From Aurantimonas sp. 22II-16-19i (GTDB lineage: Bacteria; Pseudomonadota; Alphaproteobacteria; Rhizobiales; Rhizobiaceae): 64,000 nucleotides of DNA. Shown in pieces: positions 1 through 7,737 of the stretch. Both the position numbers and the translations under genes were made by a program. Each line of letters opens with the position of its first letter. The first letter of the stretch is position 1. The notes under the pieces were generated by a model that saw nothing but the letters and a program-made list of their open reading frames with translations, searched no databases and was not told where the DNA came from. The DNA lies in the NCBI RefSeq assembly GCF_002088275.1, contig NZ_AQQS01000001.1, positions 434,001 to 498,000 of the forward strand. The letters run 5' to 3'.

Positions 1-975
1 CTCATCGCCTTTGCCGTCGTCGCCTATGTCATCCTAGACGGCTTCGATCTCGGCACCGGCATCCTGTTTCCGTTCCTCGGCCGCCACGAGAACCGCGACA
101 CGGCGATGAATTCCGTCGCGCCGATCTGGGACGGCAACGAGACCTGGCTGGTGCTCGGCGGCGGCGGCCTCTTCGCCGTCTTCCCGCTGGCCTATGCGAT
201 CATCATGCCGGCACTCTATGCGCCGATCATCGCCATGCTCCTGGCGCTGATCTTCCGGGGCGTCGCCTTCGAATACCGGTTCAAGACGGTGCGCGGCCGC
301 TGGATGTGGGACGTCTCGTTCTTCATCGGCTCGCTCACCGCCGCCTTCTGCCAGGGCATCGCCCTCGGCACCCTGGTGCAGGGGATCGAGGTCGAGGGCC
401 GCGCCTATGCCGGCGGCTGGTTCGACTGGCTGACGGCCTTCTCGCTGGCGACGGGCGCCGCGGTCGTCGTCGGCTATGCGCTGCTCGGCGCGACCTGGCT
501 GGTGATGAAGACCGAGGGCGACGTCCACGACATCGCCCGGCGCTACGCCTATGTCCTCGCCGTCGGGACGCTCGGCGCGATCGGCGGCGTCAGCCTGTGG
601 ATGCCGTTCCTGCAGCCGGAGTTCTATTCGCGCTGGTTCGCCAGCCTTCCCCAGTTCATGACGGTCGCCTGGGTTCCGGTGCTTCTCGTCGTGGTCGCGA
701 TCAGCCTCTTCCAATCGCTGGCGACGGGCAAGCATCATCGCCCGTTCCTCTCGGCCCTCGCGCTGTTCGTCCTCTGCTTCGTCGGACTGGGAATCAACTT
801 CTATCCGAACATCATTCCGCCGGACGTCACGATCTGGCAGGCGGCGGCGCCGGAATCGAGCCTGATCTTCCTGCTCGTCGGAGCTGCGGTGCTGATCCCG
901 ACCATCCTGATCTATACGGGCTTTGCCTACTGGATCTTCCGCGGCAAGGTGCGTGAGGGAGAGGGCTACCATTGA
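1..975 (+). CDS. cydB: Cytochrome bd-type (cyanide-insensitive) ubiquinol oxidase subunit II, 5' end missing
   Basis: Subunit II of a bd-type quinol oxidase, an inner-membrane complex that oxidises ubiquinol and reduces O2. The reading frame is open from base 1, so the first residues lie outside the window; about 324 residues are visible. The family motif LDGFDLGTG sits near the visible start, followed by VAPIWDGNETWLVLGG and many hydrophobic helices ending in a basic tail. The WDGNETWLVLGG block is closer to CioB-type (cyanide-insensitive) subunits than to Escherichia coli CydB. Subunit I (cydA/cioA) should lie just upstream. The gene overlaps the next small gene by four bases, so the two are surely co-transcribed. 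Family assignment is firm; the CioB subtype is inference. Confidence 0.95.
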   Translation, partial: LIAFAVVAYVILDGFDLGTGILFPFLGRHENRDTAMNSVAPIWDGNETWLVLGGGGLFAVFPLAYAIIMPALYAPIIAMLLALIFRGVAFEYRFKTVRGRWMWDVSFFIGSLTAAFCQGIALGTLVQGIEVEGRAYAGGWFDWLTAFSLATGAAVVVGYALLGATWLVMKTEGDVHDIARRYAYVLAVGTLGAIGGVSLWMPFLQPEFYSRWFASLPQFMTVAWVPVLLVVVAISLFQSLATGKHHRPFLSALALFVLCFVGLGINFYPNIIPPDVTIWQAAAPESSLIFLLVGAAVLIPTILIYTGFAYWIFRGKVREGEGYH

Positions 976-1112
976 CCCCGGACGACGTCGAACGCGAGAC
1001 CGGCGAGCGCCCGGCCTGGCAACGCTGGGTGTGGTTCGCCGTGCTGTGGCTGGCGGGCATCGGCTTCATCGGAGCCGTGGCGCTCACCATCCGCCTCGCT
1101 CTGGTCGGCTGA
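972..1112 (+). CDS. DUF2474-type small membrane protein of the bd oxidase operon
   Basis: A 46-residue protein starting at a TTG that overlaps the cydB stop (TTGA, four bases). It has a charged, Trp-rich N-terminus (RPAWQRWVWF) and one transmembrane helix (about residues 18-42), ending at a TGA at 1110-1112. DUF2474 proteins of 40-50 residues commonly follow cioB/cydB genes and may act as accessory subunits analogous to CydX. The TTG start is chosen because of the tight overlap and because no ATG or GTG precedes it in frame near the junction. The family call rests on length, position, the W-x-R-W pattern and the single helix. Confidence 0.8.
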   Translation: MTPDDVERETGERPAWQRWVWFAVLWLAGIGFIGAVALTIRLALVG

Positions 1113-1213
1113 ATCGCCCCTGCCTCACTCGCGACCGTCTCGCCTGCTGCGGTAAGCTGGCATTCGCTTTGTCCGGTTAGTCTCTGTCCGTGCAATGGCG
1201 AGCGGAGAGACCG

Positions 1214-2260
1214 ATGGACAGGCAGGCGATCCGGTGGGCGATCATCGGAACCGGGGGCATTGCCCGCCGCTTCGCATCGGATCTGCGCTTCTCCCGTACC
1301 GGCACCCTCGTTGCCGTAGGCGGCAGATCGCCGGAGAAGGCGGCGGGCCTTGCGGCGGCGGCCGGTGCCGCGGTCTCCGGCGCGATCGAGGCGGTCATCG
1401 CGCGGCCGGACGTCGATGCCGTCTATGTCGCGACGCCCAATGCCGCCCATGTCGAGCTCGCCCTGAAGGTGCTGGCCGCCGGCAAGCCGGTGCTCGTCGA
1501 AAAGCCGCTGGCGACGAGCGCGGCGGGCGCCCGCGCCATCGCCGAGGCCGCCGGGGACGCCGGGCTGCTCGCCATGGAGGCAATGTGGATGCGCTTCACG
1601 CCGGGGATCGTCCGGCTGAAGCAGCTGGTCGACGCGGGCGCGATCGGCGAGATCCGGCGGATCGAGGCGGGCCTCGCCTATGCATCTCGCTACGCTCCCG
1701 ACGACCCGCTCTTCGATCCGGTGTCCGGCGGCGCTCTCCTCGACCTCGCCGTCTATCCCGCCTCGCTCGCCGTCCATCTCGCAGGTCCCGCCGATGCGAC
1801 CGCCGGGCAGCTCCGGCGCTATCCGAACGGCGCCGTCGCGGCCGCGACGCTCGCCACCCGCCATGGCGACGTTCTCGCCGGCCTGAGCTGCGGCCTCGAC
1901 GCCGAGGGACCGAACGAAGCCGCAATCACCGGCACCGCGGGGGTGATCGCCCTCCACCGCTCGATGCTCTGCCCGCCGATGCTGTCACTGCGCAAGATGC
2001 CGCCGGCTCCGGTCAAGAGCCCCGGCGAGGCGGGCGCTCCGCTGCCCCGGCGCTCGCGGCCGACGCGTCTCGCCGCGCTGCGCCAGATCGCATCCGGCCT
2101 GAAGGTTCGCCGCATCCCGACGCTCTTCGAAGGGACCGGCCTGCAGTACCAGGCGGATCATTTCGCCGAATGCCTAGCGCGCGGCCTCACCGACAGCCCG
2201 GTCATGCCGCTTGCCGACAGCATCGCCGTCCTCGAGATCCTGGAGGCCGCCGCCGCCTGA
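1214..2260 (+). CDS. Gfo/Idh/MocA-family NAD(P)-dependent oxidoreductase
   Basis: A 348-residue sugar or cyclitol dehydrogenase-like protein, presumably cytoplasmic. The N-terminal Rossmann fold has GTGGIARRF at about residues 11-19, and the family EKP signature appears as VLVEKPLATS near residue 95. The C-terminal half is the GFO_IDH_MocA alpha/beta substrate domain. Start ATG 1214 is preferred over an in-frame upstream ATG at 1190 because GGAGAG lies about six bases before it. The substrate cannot be told from sequence. Its 3' end runs 87 bases into the 3' end of a convergent gene of the same superfamily. Confidence 0.88.
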   Translation: MDRQAIRWAIIGTGGIARRFASDLRFSRTGTLVAVGGRSPEKAAGLAAAAGAAVSGAIEAVIARPDVDAVYVATPNAAHVELALKVLAAGKPVLVEKPLATSAAGARAIAEAAGDAGLLAMEAMWMRFTPGIVRLKQLVDAGAIGEIRRIEAGLAYASRYAPDDPLFDPVSGGALLDLAVYPASLAVHLAGPADATAGQLRRYPNGAVAAATLATRHGDVLAGLSCGLDAEGPNEAAITGTAGVIALHRSMLCPPMLSLRKMPPAPVKSPGEAGAPLPRRSRPTRLAALRQIASGLKVRRIPTLFEGTGLQYQADHFAECLARGLTDSPVMPLADSIAVLEILEAAAA

Positions 2261-3412
2261 TCCGAGCGGGCGGGCGAATGTCGAGCGCGGGCGGTAGGGC
2301 ATGGCGTAGTCGCCGGCGTTCTGCGCGACGAGGGCGAGCTCGGTGATGTGCAGCGCGAAATCGGCGCCGAATTCCAGCGGCCTCCCCGCCCCGACCGCCG
2401 CGGCGAGGACGGCCGGGCCGCGCGCGAAATCCATCCGCGACGAGGTTCCCGGCACCCTGGCGCTGCCGCGCGCATAAGCGAGGCGCCGGCCGAACCAGTG
2501 GCGCAGCGGCCGGCCTCGCGCCAGGCGCTCGAAGACCTTTCCGATGATCGCCGGGCGGGTCTGCCAGTGGCCGGTCACGTCGCGCAGATAGATCGGCGAG
2601 GCATAGTCCCAGGCCTCGGTGAGGGAGAGGATCCCGTCGGTACCGATGACGTGCAGCGACCGGTCCTTGGGCGCGGCGAGGCCGCAGGACAGGCGGGCGA
2701 CGACGCCCGAGGAGAACCGCAGGCAGGACACCGACAGGTCGTTGGCGAGTTCTTCCGGCGGCTGGCCGGTGCCCTTGTCGTCGAAGCAGCGGGCGGCGAA
2801 GGCGGTCATCTCGACCACCGGCCCGAAGAAGGCGCAGAGCCAGCTGAGATAGTAGCCGGCGTGTTCGAGCGTCGCCCCGACGGCGAACTCGTCCCGCGAC
2901 GGCCAGGGCGCGCCAGAGGGGCTGCGCCACTCCGCGTGCCGCTCGCGGAAGACCATGCCGTCCTCCATCTCGGCATAGACGAGGCGGACCTCGCCGATCC
3001 GGCCGGCGGCGATCTCGCGGCCGAGCGCCGTCGCCGCCTCGCCGAGATAGGAGCAGGGCGCCGCGGCGAGCTGCAGGCCGCGCGCTTCGGCGAGGGACAC
3101 GAGTTCCTCCGCCTCGCCGACCGCCATGGCGAGCGGCTTTTCCGAATAGATGTGGAGGCCGGCGAGAAGGCCCGCCTTCGAGACCTCGTAGTGGCTGGAG
3201 GGATTGGTGAGGTTGAGGAGAAGCTCGGCGCCGGAGGTCGAGAGGAGCGCCTCGAGGCTGCCGAACATGGGGACGCCGAAATGCGCCTCGAACCGGCGCC
3301 GGGCGACCTCGTCCCGGTCGAAGGCCCCGACGAGTTCCAGCGCCGGGTGATTGGCGAGGGTCAGCATGTAGTAGTCGGCGACGAAGCCGCATCCGACGAT
3401 CGCTATCTTCAC
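2174..3412 (-). CDS. Gfo/Idh/MocA-family oxidoreductase (second, convergent)
   Basis: A 412-residue oxidoreductase of the same superfamily as the facing gene but only distantly similar to it. It begins at GTG with MKIAIVGCGFVADYY (Rossmann) and carries the EKP signature as IYSEKPLAMA near residue 95. The C-terminal domain contains ATLEHAGYYLSWL, resembling the glucose-fructose-oxidoreductase group. Roughly the last 30 residues (Gly-rich then charged) are read through the end of the convergent gene and look like a non-conserved extension. It may act on a sugar or nucleotide-sugar; no substrate can be assigned. Confidence 0.85.
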   Translation of the reverse strand: MKIAIVGCGFVADYYMLTLANHPALELVGAFDRDEVARRRFEAHFGVPMFGSLEALLSTSGAELLLNLTNPSSHYEVSKAGLLAGLHIYSEKPLAMAVGEAEELVSLAEARGLQLAAAPCSYLGEAATALGREIAAGRIGEVRLVYAEMEDGMVFRERHAEWRSPSGAPWPSRDEFAVGATLEHAGYYLSWLCAFFGPVVEMTAFAARCFDDKGTGQPPEELANDLSVSCLRFSSGVVARLSCGLAAPKDRSLHVIGTDGILSLTEAWDYASPIYLRDVTGHWQTRPAIIGKVFERLARGRPLRHWFGRRLAYARGSARVPGTSSRMDFARGPAVLAAAVGAGRPLEFGADFALHITELALVAQNAGDYAMPYRPRSTFARPLGSGGGGLQDLEDGDAVGKRHDRAVGEAAR

Positions 3413-3538
3413 CGCATCACCCGTTCCGCAAAGTCACGTCCTCAAGGCAATCTCACCGGCGGGTGAAGGAGACGTGAAGATCCTCGCATGGCGTCGCTTC
3501 GCCCTGTCCACCGAGCAGGCGAGCGCGGCTCATGCGCG

Positions 3539-4210
3539 TCAGGCGTCGCCCGGATGCGGGGACCGCGCAGGCCGCACGAATGCCGCGCGAGCGGCCTCGC
3601 AGGACTGCCGCGCGGAGCAACCCTCGACATGGTCGTTCACGAAACCCATGGACTGCATGAACGCATAGACGGTGGTCGGGCCGACGAAGGAGAAGCCGGC
3701 CTTCTTCAGGGCCTTGGACAGGCGCGTCGAGGCGGCGCTCGAAGGCGTCGCGCGCAGAAAGGCGACGTCGACCACATCCGGGCGCCCGGTGCCGTCCGGC
3801 TCGAACGACCACAGGAAGGCGGCCAACGAGCCGTGGGCTTGCCGGATCTCGGCCGCCCGCCTCGCATTGTTGATCGCGGAAACGATCTTGCCGCGATGGC
3901 GCACGATGCCGGGATCGGCGACGAGGCGGTCGACGTCCGCCTCGCCCATCCGTGCGACGCGATCGATCGAGAAGCCCTCGAAGGCCTCGCGAAACGCCTC
4001 GCGCTTCCTCAGAATCGTCAGCCAGGACAGCCCGGCCTGAAAGCCTTCGAGACACAGCTTTTCGAACAGGCGGTCATCATCGCCGCTCGGCCGACCCCAC
4101 TCCTCGTCGTGGTAGCGACGATAGAGGGGATCGGCGCCGTGCCAGGCGCAGCCGAGAGTGCCGTCGTCCCGCCGGACGAGGCCGTCCGCAAGGGGGTGCT
4201 CGTGATCCAT
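3539..4210 (-). CDS. tag: DNA-3-methyladenine glycosylase I
   Basis: Base-excision repair glycosylase that removes 3-methyladenine from alkylated DNA. The 223-residue product has the Tag signature CAWHGADPLYRRYHDEEWG near the N-terminus, with the first zinc Cys, the base-pocket Trp and the acidic pair. It continues with FEKLCLEGFQAGLSW and IVRHRGKI. C-terminal FVNDHVEGCSAR supplies the His/Cys of the zinc snap. ATG 4210 is chosen; a GTG two codons upstream is possible. It stands as a single gene between the Gfo-family gene and a small hypothetical gene. Length matches the family (about 190-225 aa). Confidence 0.95.
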   Translation of the reverse strand: MDHEHPLADGLVRRDDGTLGCAWHGADPLYRRYHDEEWGRPSGDDDRLFEKLCLEGFQAGLSWLTILRKREAFREAFEGFSIDRVARMGEADVDRLVADPGIVRHRGKIVSAINNARRAAEIRQAHGSLAAFLWSFEPDGTGRPDVVDVAFLRATPSSAASTRLSKALKKAGFSFVGPTTVYAFMQSMGFVNDHVEGCSARQSCEAARAAFVRPARSPHPGDA

Positions 4211-4289
4211 CGCCACCGGTCATGCCAGCCGCCGGGCGAGCAGGCAAGTCTTGCACAGCAGGCGAACGGTCCCCGACGGGTCGGCCGCC

Positions 4290-4484
4290 TCAGGCGCTCT
4301 TCAGCCGCCGCGACGAGCAGCTGTAGCGCTTCAGCGACCATTTCGGCCGTCCGCCCATGTAGTTCGCGGCTGCCGCCTGGCCGAACATGGCGCATTGCAT
4401 GATCGAGCCGTCGAAGGCGACGTCTTCCTTGTGGCAGTTGCTGGGATCGGCATTCAGGCAGATCAGAAGGGTCAGGGCGATCAT
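4290..4484 (-). CDS. Small cysteine-containing hypothetical protein
   Basis: A 64-residue protein beginning MIALTLLICLNADPSNC. The first ten residues are hydrophobic; further on are a second Cys pair region (MQCAMFG) and a basic C-terminus (SLKRYSCSSRR). It resembles short conserved alphaproteobacterial hypotheticals with a minimal hydrophobic N-terminus and scattered cysteines, but I cannot name a family. The frame is open, codon use is like the neighbours, and no competing gene covers this stretch. Function unknown. Confidence 0.55.
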   Translation of the reverse strand: MIALTLLICLNADPSNCHKEDVAFDGSIMQCAMFGQAAAANYMGGRPKWSLKRYSCSSRRLKSA

Positions 4485-4937
4485 CGATCGGTTCCGTTTC
4501 TGAGGCCGCTCCTCCGCCCGCGGCTGGGGTTGATATTGCGGCAGGGTCCCGGAACGTTCCTCCTCCGGAAGACCTGCACTCGGTTTTGCAGCATGCGAGG
4601 CGGACGTCGGGCCGATGGCATCTCGGGTCGTCGGTCAAGCGTCAAGCGGGACCAAGGACGCCGGCCCCGCTCATGCTGCACTGCAACAATGCATCATATT
4701 TGGGCTCATTTATCAATGCCTGATTTTTGCACGGCTCACTTGCCTCAGCCTGAGACGGCTTTTGCCAAAGCTGCTCGCGGCACTCCGCGGAAACCCGCCG
4801 TTAACCCTACGGAATGGTTTCCAAAGAGCGTTATCGCCCAGGGCCTTCCGGTTAACCCTTCGGTCGCCCTTTCGGGCGAGCCTTGCTGACGAACCGGCCG
4901 CGCCGCCTGCGACCGACAGTCACATGAGGAGACTTCG
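4485..4937. promoter_or_regulatory. Intergenic region with AT-rich patch and two TTAACC motifs
   Basis: No gene is supported in these 453 bases, which separate a leftward small gene from the rightward L,D-transpeptidase gene. An AT-richer patch lies at about 4685-4740. TTAACC occurs at 4801-4806 and 4852-4857 in similar contexts (each followed within a few bases by CGG). TTAACC resembles the half-site of the alphaproteobacterial cell-cycle regulator CtrA. The promoter of the downstream gene is probably here, but no clear -35/-10 pair was picked out. Confidence 0.35.
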
Positions 4938-5654
4938 ATGCTTCGACGGGATGCCCTCGCCGCGCTCGTTCTGACGACGAGCCTGGCCGCTTCCATGCCC
5001 GGCGCTCTGGCGCTCGACCGCGGCCAGCCGCGACCGCAGGTGCGGATCGCCGCCGGCGTCGACGGCCCTTGGGTGATGGAGTTCGCGACGCCGGTATCGC
5101 CGAGCGGTGTCGTGCTTGGCGCCCGCACGCCCGACAGCGCAGCCGGCGTCCAGTCGGCGTCGCTGGGCAACCGCGCCATCCAGCCGGGCCGCCCCATCGA
5201 CCCGCAGTTCCTGCCCCAGGACGTCGTCTATTCCGGACGCGAGACGCCGGGCACGATCGTCATCGATTCGAAATCGCACTTCCTCTACCTCGTCGGCGAG
5301 AACGGCACGGCCCGGCGCTACGGCGTCGGCACCGGCAAGACCGGCTTCGGCTGGTCGGGCACCCACAGGATCACCCGCAAGGCCGAGTGGCCGGGCTGGA
5401 CGCCGCCGCGCCAGATGATCGCCCGCGAGCGCAAGAAGGGGCGCATCCTGCCGGCGCACATGCCCGGCGGACCCGCCAATCCCCTCGGTGCCAGAGCGAT
5501 GTATCTCGGCTCGACGCTCTACCGCATCCACGGCACCAACCAGCCCTGGACGATCGGCCAGAACGTCTCCTCGGGCTGCATCCGCATGCGCAACGAGGAC
5601 GTCACCGACCTCTACGAACGTGTCCGGGTGGGAACGAGGGTCGTGGTGCTGTAG
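4938..5654 (+). CDS. L,D-transpeptidase (YkuD/ErfK type), paralogue 1
   Basis: Periplasmic L,D-transpeptidase that would make 3-3 peptidoglycan cross-links or attach proteins to the wall. The 238-residue product has a signal peptide (cut near ALA at residues 23-25) and a YkuD domain at about 100-238. The active-site block has His198 in HGTNQPWTIG and Cys214 in SSGCIRM, so all catalytic residues are present. AGGAG about seven bases before ATG 4938 sets the start. A second, closely similar gene follows after 270 bases. The family is greatly expanded in Hyphomicrobiales, which use much L,D-crosslinking and polar growth. Confidence 0.93.
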   Translation: MLRRDALAALVLTTSLAASMPGALALDRGQPRPQVRIAAGVDGPWVMEFATPVSPSGVVLGARTPDSAAGVQSASLGNRAIQPGRPIDPQFLPQDVVYSGRETPGTIVIDSKSHFLYLVGENGTARRYGVGTGKTGFGWSGTHRITRKAEWPGWTPPRQMIARERKKGRILPAHMPGGPANPLGARAMYLGSTLYRIHGTNQPWTIGQNVSSGCIRMRNEDVTDLYERVRVGTRVVVL

Positions 5655-5811
5655 GACAGCAACACGCAATTGTGAACGAGAAGCGCGAGAGGGGATTGGA
5701 TCGATCGGCCGCTCAGCGCATTCGAATGATGGCAAAAAGATGGTTTTGGCGTGGCATCCAGCCTCGATCTGATGATCGAGTCGGATGAGCGCCACCTGAA
5801 GGAGACACGTG

Positions 5812-5865
5812 GAGGCGGGCCCCGCCTCGCGAGGATGGCAGTGGGGGCCGGCTCGAAGCGGCCCC
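5812..5865. other. Two GC-rich hairpins between the L,D-transpeptidase genes
   Basis: Two inverted repeats lie in tandem. The first pairs GAGGCGG (5812-5818) with CCGCCTC (5822-5828). The second pairs GGGGCCG (5844-5850) with CGGCCCC (5859-5865). Neither has a T-run, so they may be a rho-dependent or weak terminator after the first gene, or a 5' leader structure for the second. They end about 60 bases before the second start codon. Confidence 0.4.
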
Positions 5866-5926
5866 GCAAGACATCAACGAAGAAGCCCGCCGGAACGAGC
5901 GGGCGATCAGCTGGAGATAGACATTA

Positions 5927-6655
5927 ATGACATCGTTGAAGAAGCTCGTCCTCGGCCTGGCGGCGGCCGGCATGGTCGCATCGGTCGCGGCCGAAGCCTC
6001 CGCGGAGACCGTTCGTCGCTACAACTACGCGACCTTCTCCTGGGAGACCCTCGACGCCAGCCAGCCGCAGGCGCAGCGCCGGATCCAGAGCCGCAAGCCG
6101 GCGCAGGAGTTCATGCGCCGCGAGGTCCGCATCCAGACTTCGGAAAAGCCCGGCACGGTCATTGTCGATTCCAGCAAGCGCTTCCTCTATTTCGTCGAAG
6201 GCAACGGCATGGCGACGCGCTACGGCGTCGGCGTCGGCAAGGAGGGCTTCGGCTGGTCGGGCACCATGAAGGTCGGCCGCAAGGCCGAGTGGCCGGGCTG
6301 GACGCCGCCAGCGGCTATGGTCGCCCGTGAGCGCAAGAAGGGCCGCGAGCTGCCGGCCTACATGGAGGGCGGCCCCGGCAACCCGCTCGGCGCAAGGGCC
6401 ATGTATCTCTATCGCGGCGGCGGCGATTCGCTGTTCCGCATCCACGGCACCAACCAGCCCTGGACCATCGGCCAGATGATGTCCTCGGGCTGCATCCGGA
6501 TGATGAACGAGGATGTCGAGCATCTCTACTCGCGCGTTCCGGTCGGCTCGAAGGTGATCGTCATCGGGCCGGACGGCCGCGGCGCCGGCAAGGTCTATGC
6601 CGAACTCGGCAAAGCACGCTCGCCGAACGTCCTCGAGGCGCTGTTCGGCGGCTGA
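5927..6655 (+). CDS. L,D-transpeptidase (YkuD/ErfK type), paralogue 2
   Basis: A 242-residue periplasmic L,D-transpeptidase, paralogous to the preceding gene. Shared blocks include WPGWTPP, RERKKGR, NPLGARAMYL and HGTNQPWTIGQ. The N-terminal signal peptide is MTSLKKLVLGLAAAGMVASVAA, with likely cleavage near residues 22-26. Catalytic residues are His173 and Cys189 (SSGCIRM). GGAG upstream of ATG 5927 supports the start. It differs from the first copy mainly in the N-terminal linker and in a Gly-rich insertion (YRGGGDS) before the catalytic His, so the pair looks like an old tandem duplication with both copies intact. Confidence 0.93.
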   Translation: MTSLKKLVLGLAAAGMVASVAAEASAETVRRYNYATFSWETLDASQPQAQRRIQSRKPAQEFMRREVRIQTSEKPGTVIVDSSKRFLYFVEGNGMATRYGVGVGKEGFGWSGTMKVGRKAEWPGWTPPAAMVARERKKGRELPAYMEGGPGNPLGARAMYLYRGGGDSLFRIHGTNQPWTIGQMMSSGCIRMMNEDVEHLYSRVPVGSKVIVIGPDGRGAGKVYAELGKARSPNVLEALFGG

Positions 6656-6696
6656 CGCAAGGCCCCTCAACGAAAGATCCGGTCCGAGCGACAGAT

Positions 6697-6736
6697 GCGG
6701 CGCCCGCCCTCCGGAAGACGGAGCGGCGGGCGCCGC
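6697..6736 (+). terminator. Long perfect hairpin after the second L,D-transpeptidase gene
   Basis: GCGGCGCCCGCC (6697-6708) pairs with GGCGGGCGCCGC (6725-6736). The stem continues inward as CTCCG/CGGAG with one bulged base and a five-base loop. This 17-bp stem lies 42 bases after the stop codon and is probably a transcription terminator or mRNA 3'-end stabiliser. There is no T-run on either side. Confidence 0.6.
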
Positions 6737-6798
6737 ACTTGCGCCCCTGCCACCCTGCTGTCAGGCGGCCCCACACCCTTCAGCGTCAACGGCCCGGC

Positions 6799-6827
6799 CT
6801 TGCCCGCAGGAGACCCTTGCGCTATAG
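6799..6827 (+). promoter_or_regulatory. Probable housekeeping promoter of rplY
   Basis: A -35 element CTTGCC (6799-6804) is followed by 17 bases and a -10 element CTATAG (6822-6827). This is close to the alphaproteobacterial consensus CTTGAC-N17-CTATAT. Transcription would start near 6834, at the edge of a 16-bp palindrome, giving a leader of about 120 bases before rplY. Confidence 0.6.
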
Positions 6828-6833
6828 GCTCGC

Positions 6834-6898
6834 GTGTCCGCGCGGACACCCTTGGAGGCAGCGCGGAGTGAAGCGGTTTCCGCAAGGGTGCCGCTTTT
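6834..6898 (+). promoter_or_regulatory. Structured 5' leader of rplY
   Basis: The presumed leader begins with a perfect 16-base palindrome, GTGTCCGC/GCGGACAC (6834-6849). Two mutually exclusive pairings follow: GCGGA (6863-6867) with TCCGC (6879-6883), or AAGCGG (6871-6876) with CCGCTT (6891-6896). The second is followed by TT and resembles a weak terminator. The layout could serve attenuation or autoregulation by L25; this is inference from inverted repeats only. Confidence 0.35.
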
Positions 6899-6956
6899 CG
6901 TCGTTTCGGGCATGGGGCCCGGCTCGACCCCTCGAAAAACAAAAGGACGTAACGCC

Positions 6957-7616
6957 ATGCACCAGACCTTCACGGTCAAGGCCGAGGCGCGCGAGAAGGT
7001 CGGCAAGGGGGCCGCCAGGTATCTGCGCCGCAACAACATGATTCCCGCCGTCATCTATGGCGGCAAGGAAGAGCCGCTGCCGATCGCGCTGCCCTACAAG
7101 GAAACCTTCCTGGCGCTCCACGCCGGCGGCTTCATGACCTCGATCGCGACGATCGAGCTCGGCGGCAAGCAGATCAAGGTCCTGCCGAAGGACTACCAGC
7201 TCGAGCCGGTCCGCGACTTCCTCATGCACGTCGATTTCCTGCGCGTCTCCGAAGACACCCGCGTGACGGTCGAGGTCCCTGTGCATTTCGAGAACGAGGA
7301 GAAGTCTCCCGGCCTCAAGCGCGGCGGCACGCTGAACGTCGTTCGCCACGAGGTCGAGGTCGAGGCTCCGGCCGGCGACATCCCGGAGTTCTTCGCGATC
7401 GACCTCACCGGTCTCGAGATCAACGACTCGATCCACGCCTCGGCGCTGACCCTGCCGAAGGGCGTCGAGCTGACCATCACCGATCGCGACTTCACCATCG
7501 CCACGATCGTTTCGCCGGCGGCGATGCGCTCGGAGGGCGACGAGGAAGGCGAGACCGAGGTCACCGAGCAGAAGGCTCAGACCGTCGAGGGCGAGACCAA
7601 GGCCGGCAAGGAGTAA
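6957..7616 (+). CDS. rplY: 50S ribosomal protein L25 / general stress protein Ctc
   Basis: A 219-residue L25 of the long TL5/CTC type, which binds 5S rRNA in the large subunit. It begins [18 protein letters not shown]; the N-terminal 5S-binding domain covers about residues 1-95, with [17 protein letters not shown]. The C-terminal beta domain covers about 96-190, and an acidic low-complexity tail follows. Start 6957 is fixed by AAGGA eight bases upstream and by homology; a longer open frame upstream from 6834 is the leader. The gene precedes pth, the classic rplY-pth arrangement, but here a repeat element sits between them. Confidence 0.95.
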   Translation: MHQTFTVKAEAREKVGKGAARYLRRNNMIPAVIYGGKEEPLPIALPYKETFLALHAGGFMTSIATIELGGKQIKVLPKDYQLEPVRDFLMHVDFLRVSEDTRVTVEVPVHFENEEKSPGLKRGGTLNVVRHEVEVEAPAGDIPEFFAIDLTGLEINDSIHASALTLPKGVELTITDRDFTIATIVSPAAMRSEGDEEGETEVTEQKAQTVEGETKAGKE

Positions 7617-7737
7617 GCCTGCCGGCTTCGTCTTCTTGAACCATCCGACGGCCGGGCATGATTGTCCGGCCGTTTTCATATGTCTGGTTCCAACAGTCGG
7701 CATCGGCGTCGACAGTCTGGATGCCGGCATAAAGGCG

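Noticed and set aside
827-1957. Long minus-strand open frame of 376 codons over cydB and the first Gfo-family gene
   Set aside because: It spans two real plus-strand genes, is Arg/Gly/Asp-rich, and matches no family; a shadow frame of GC-rich DNA.
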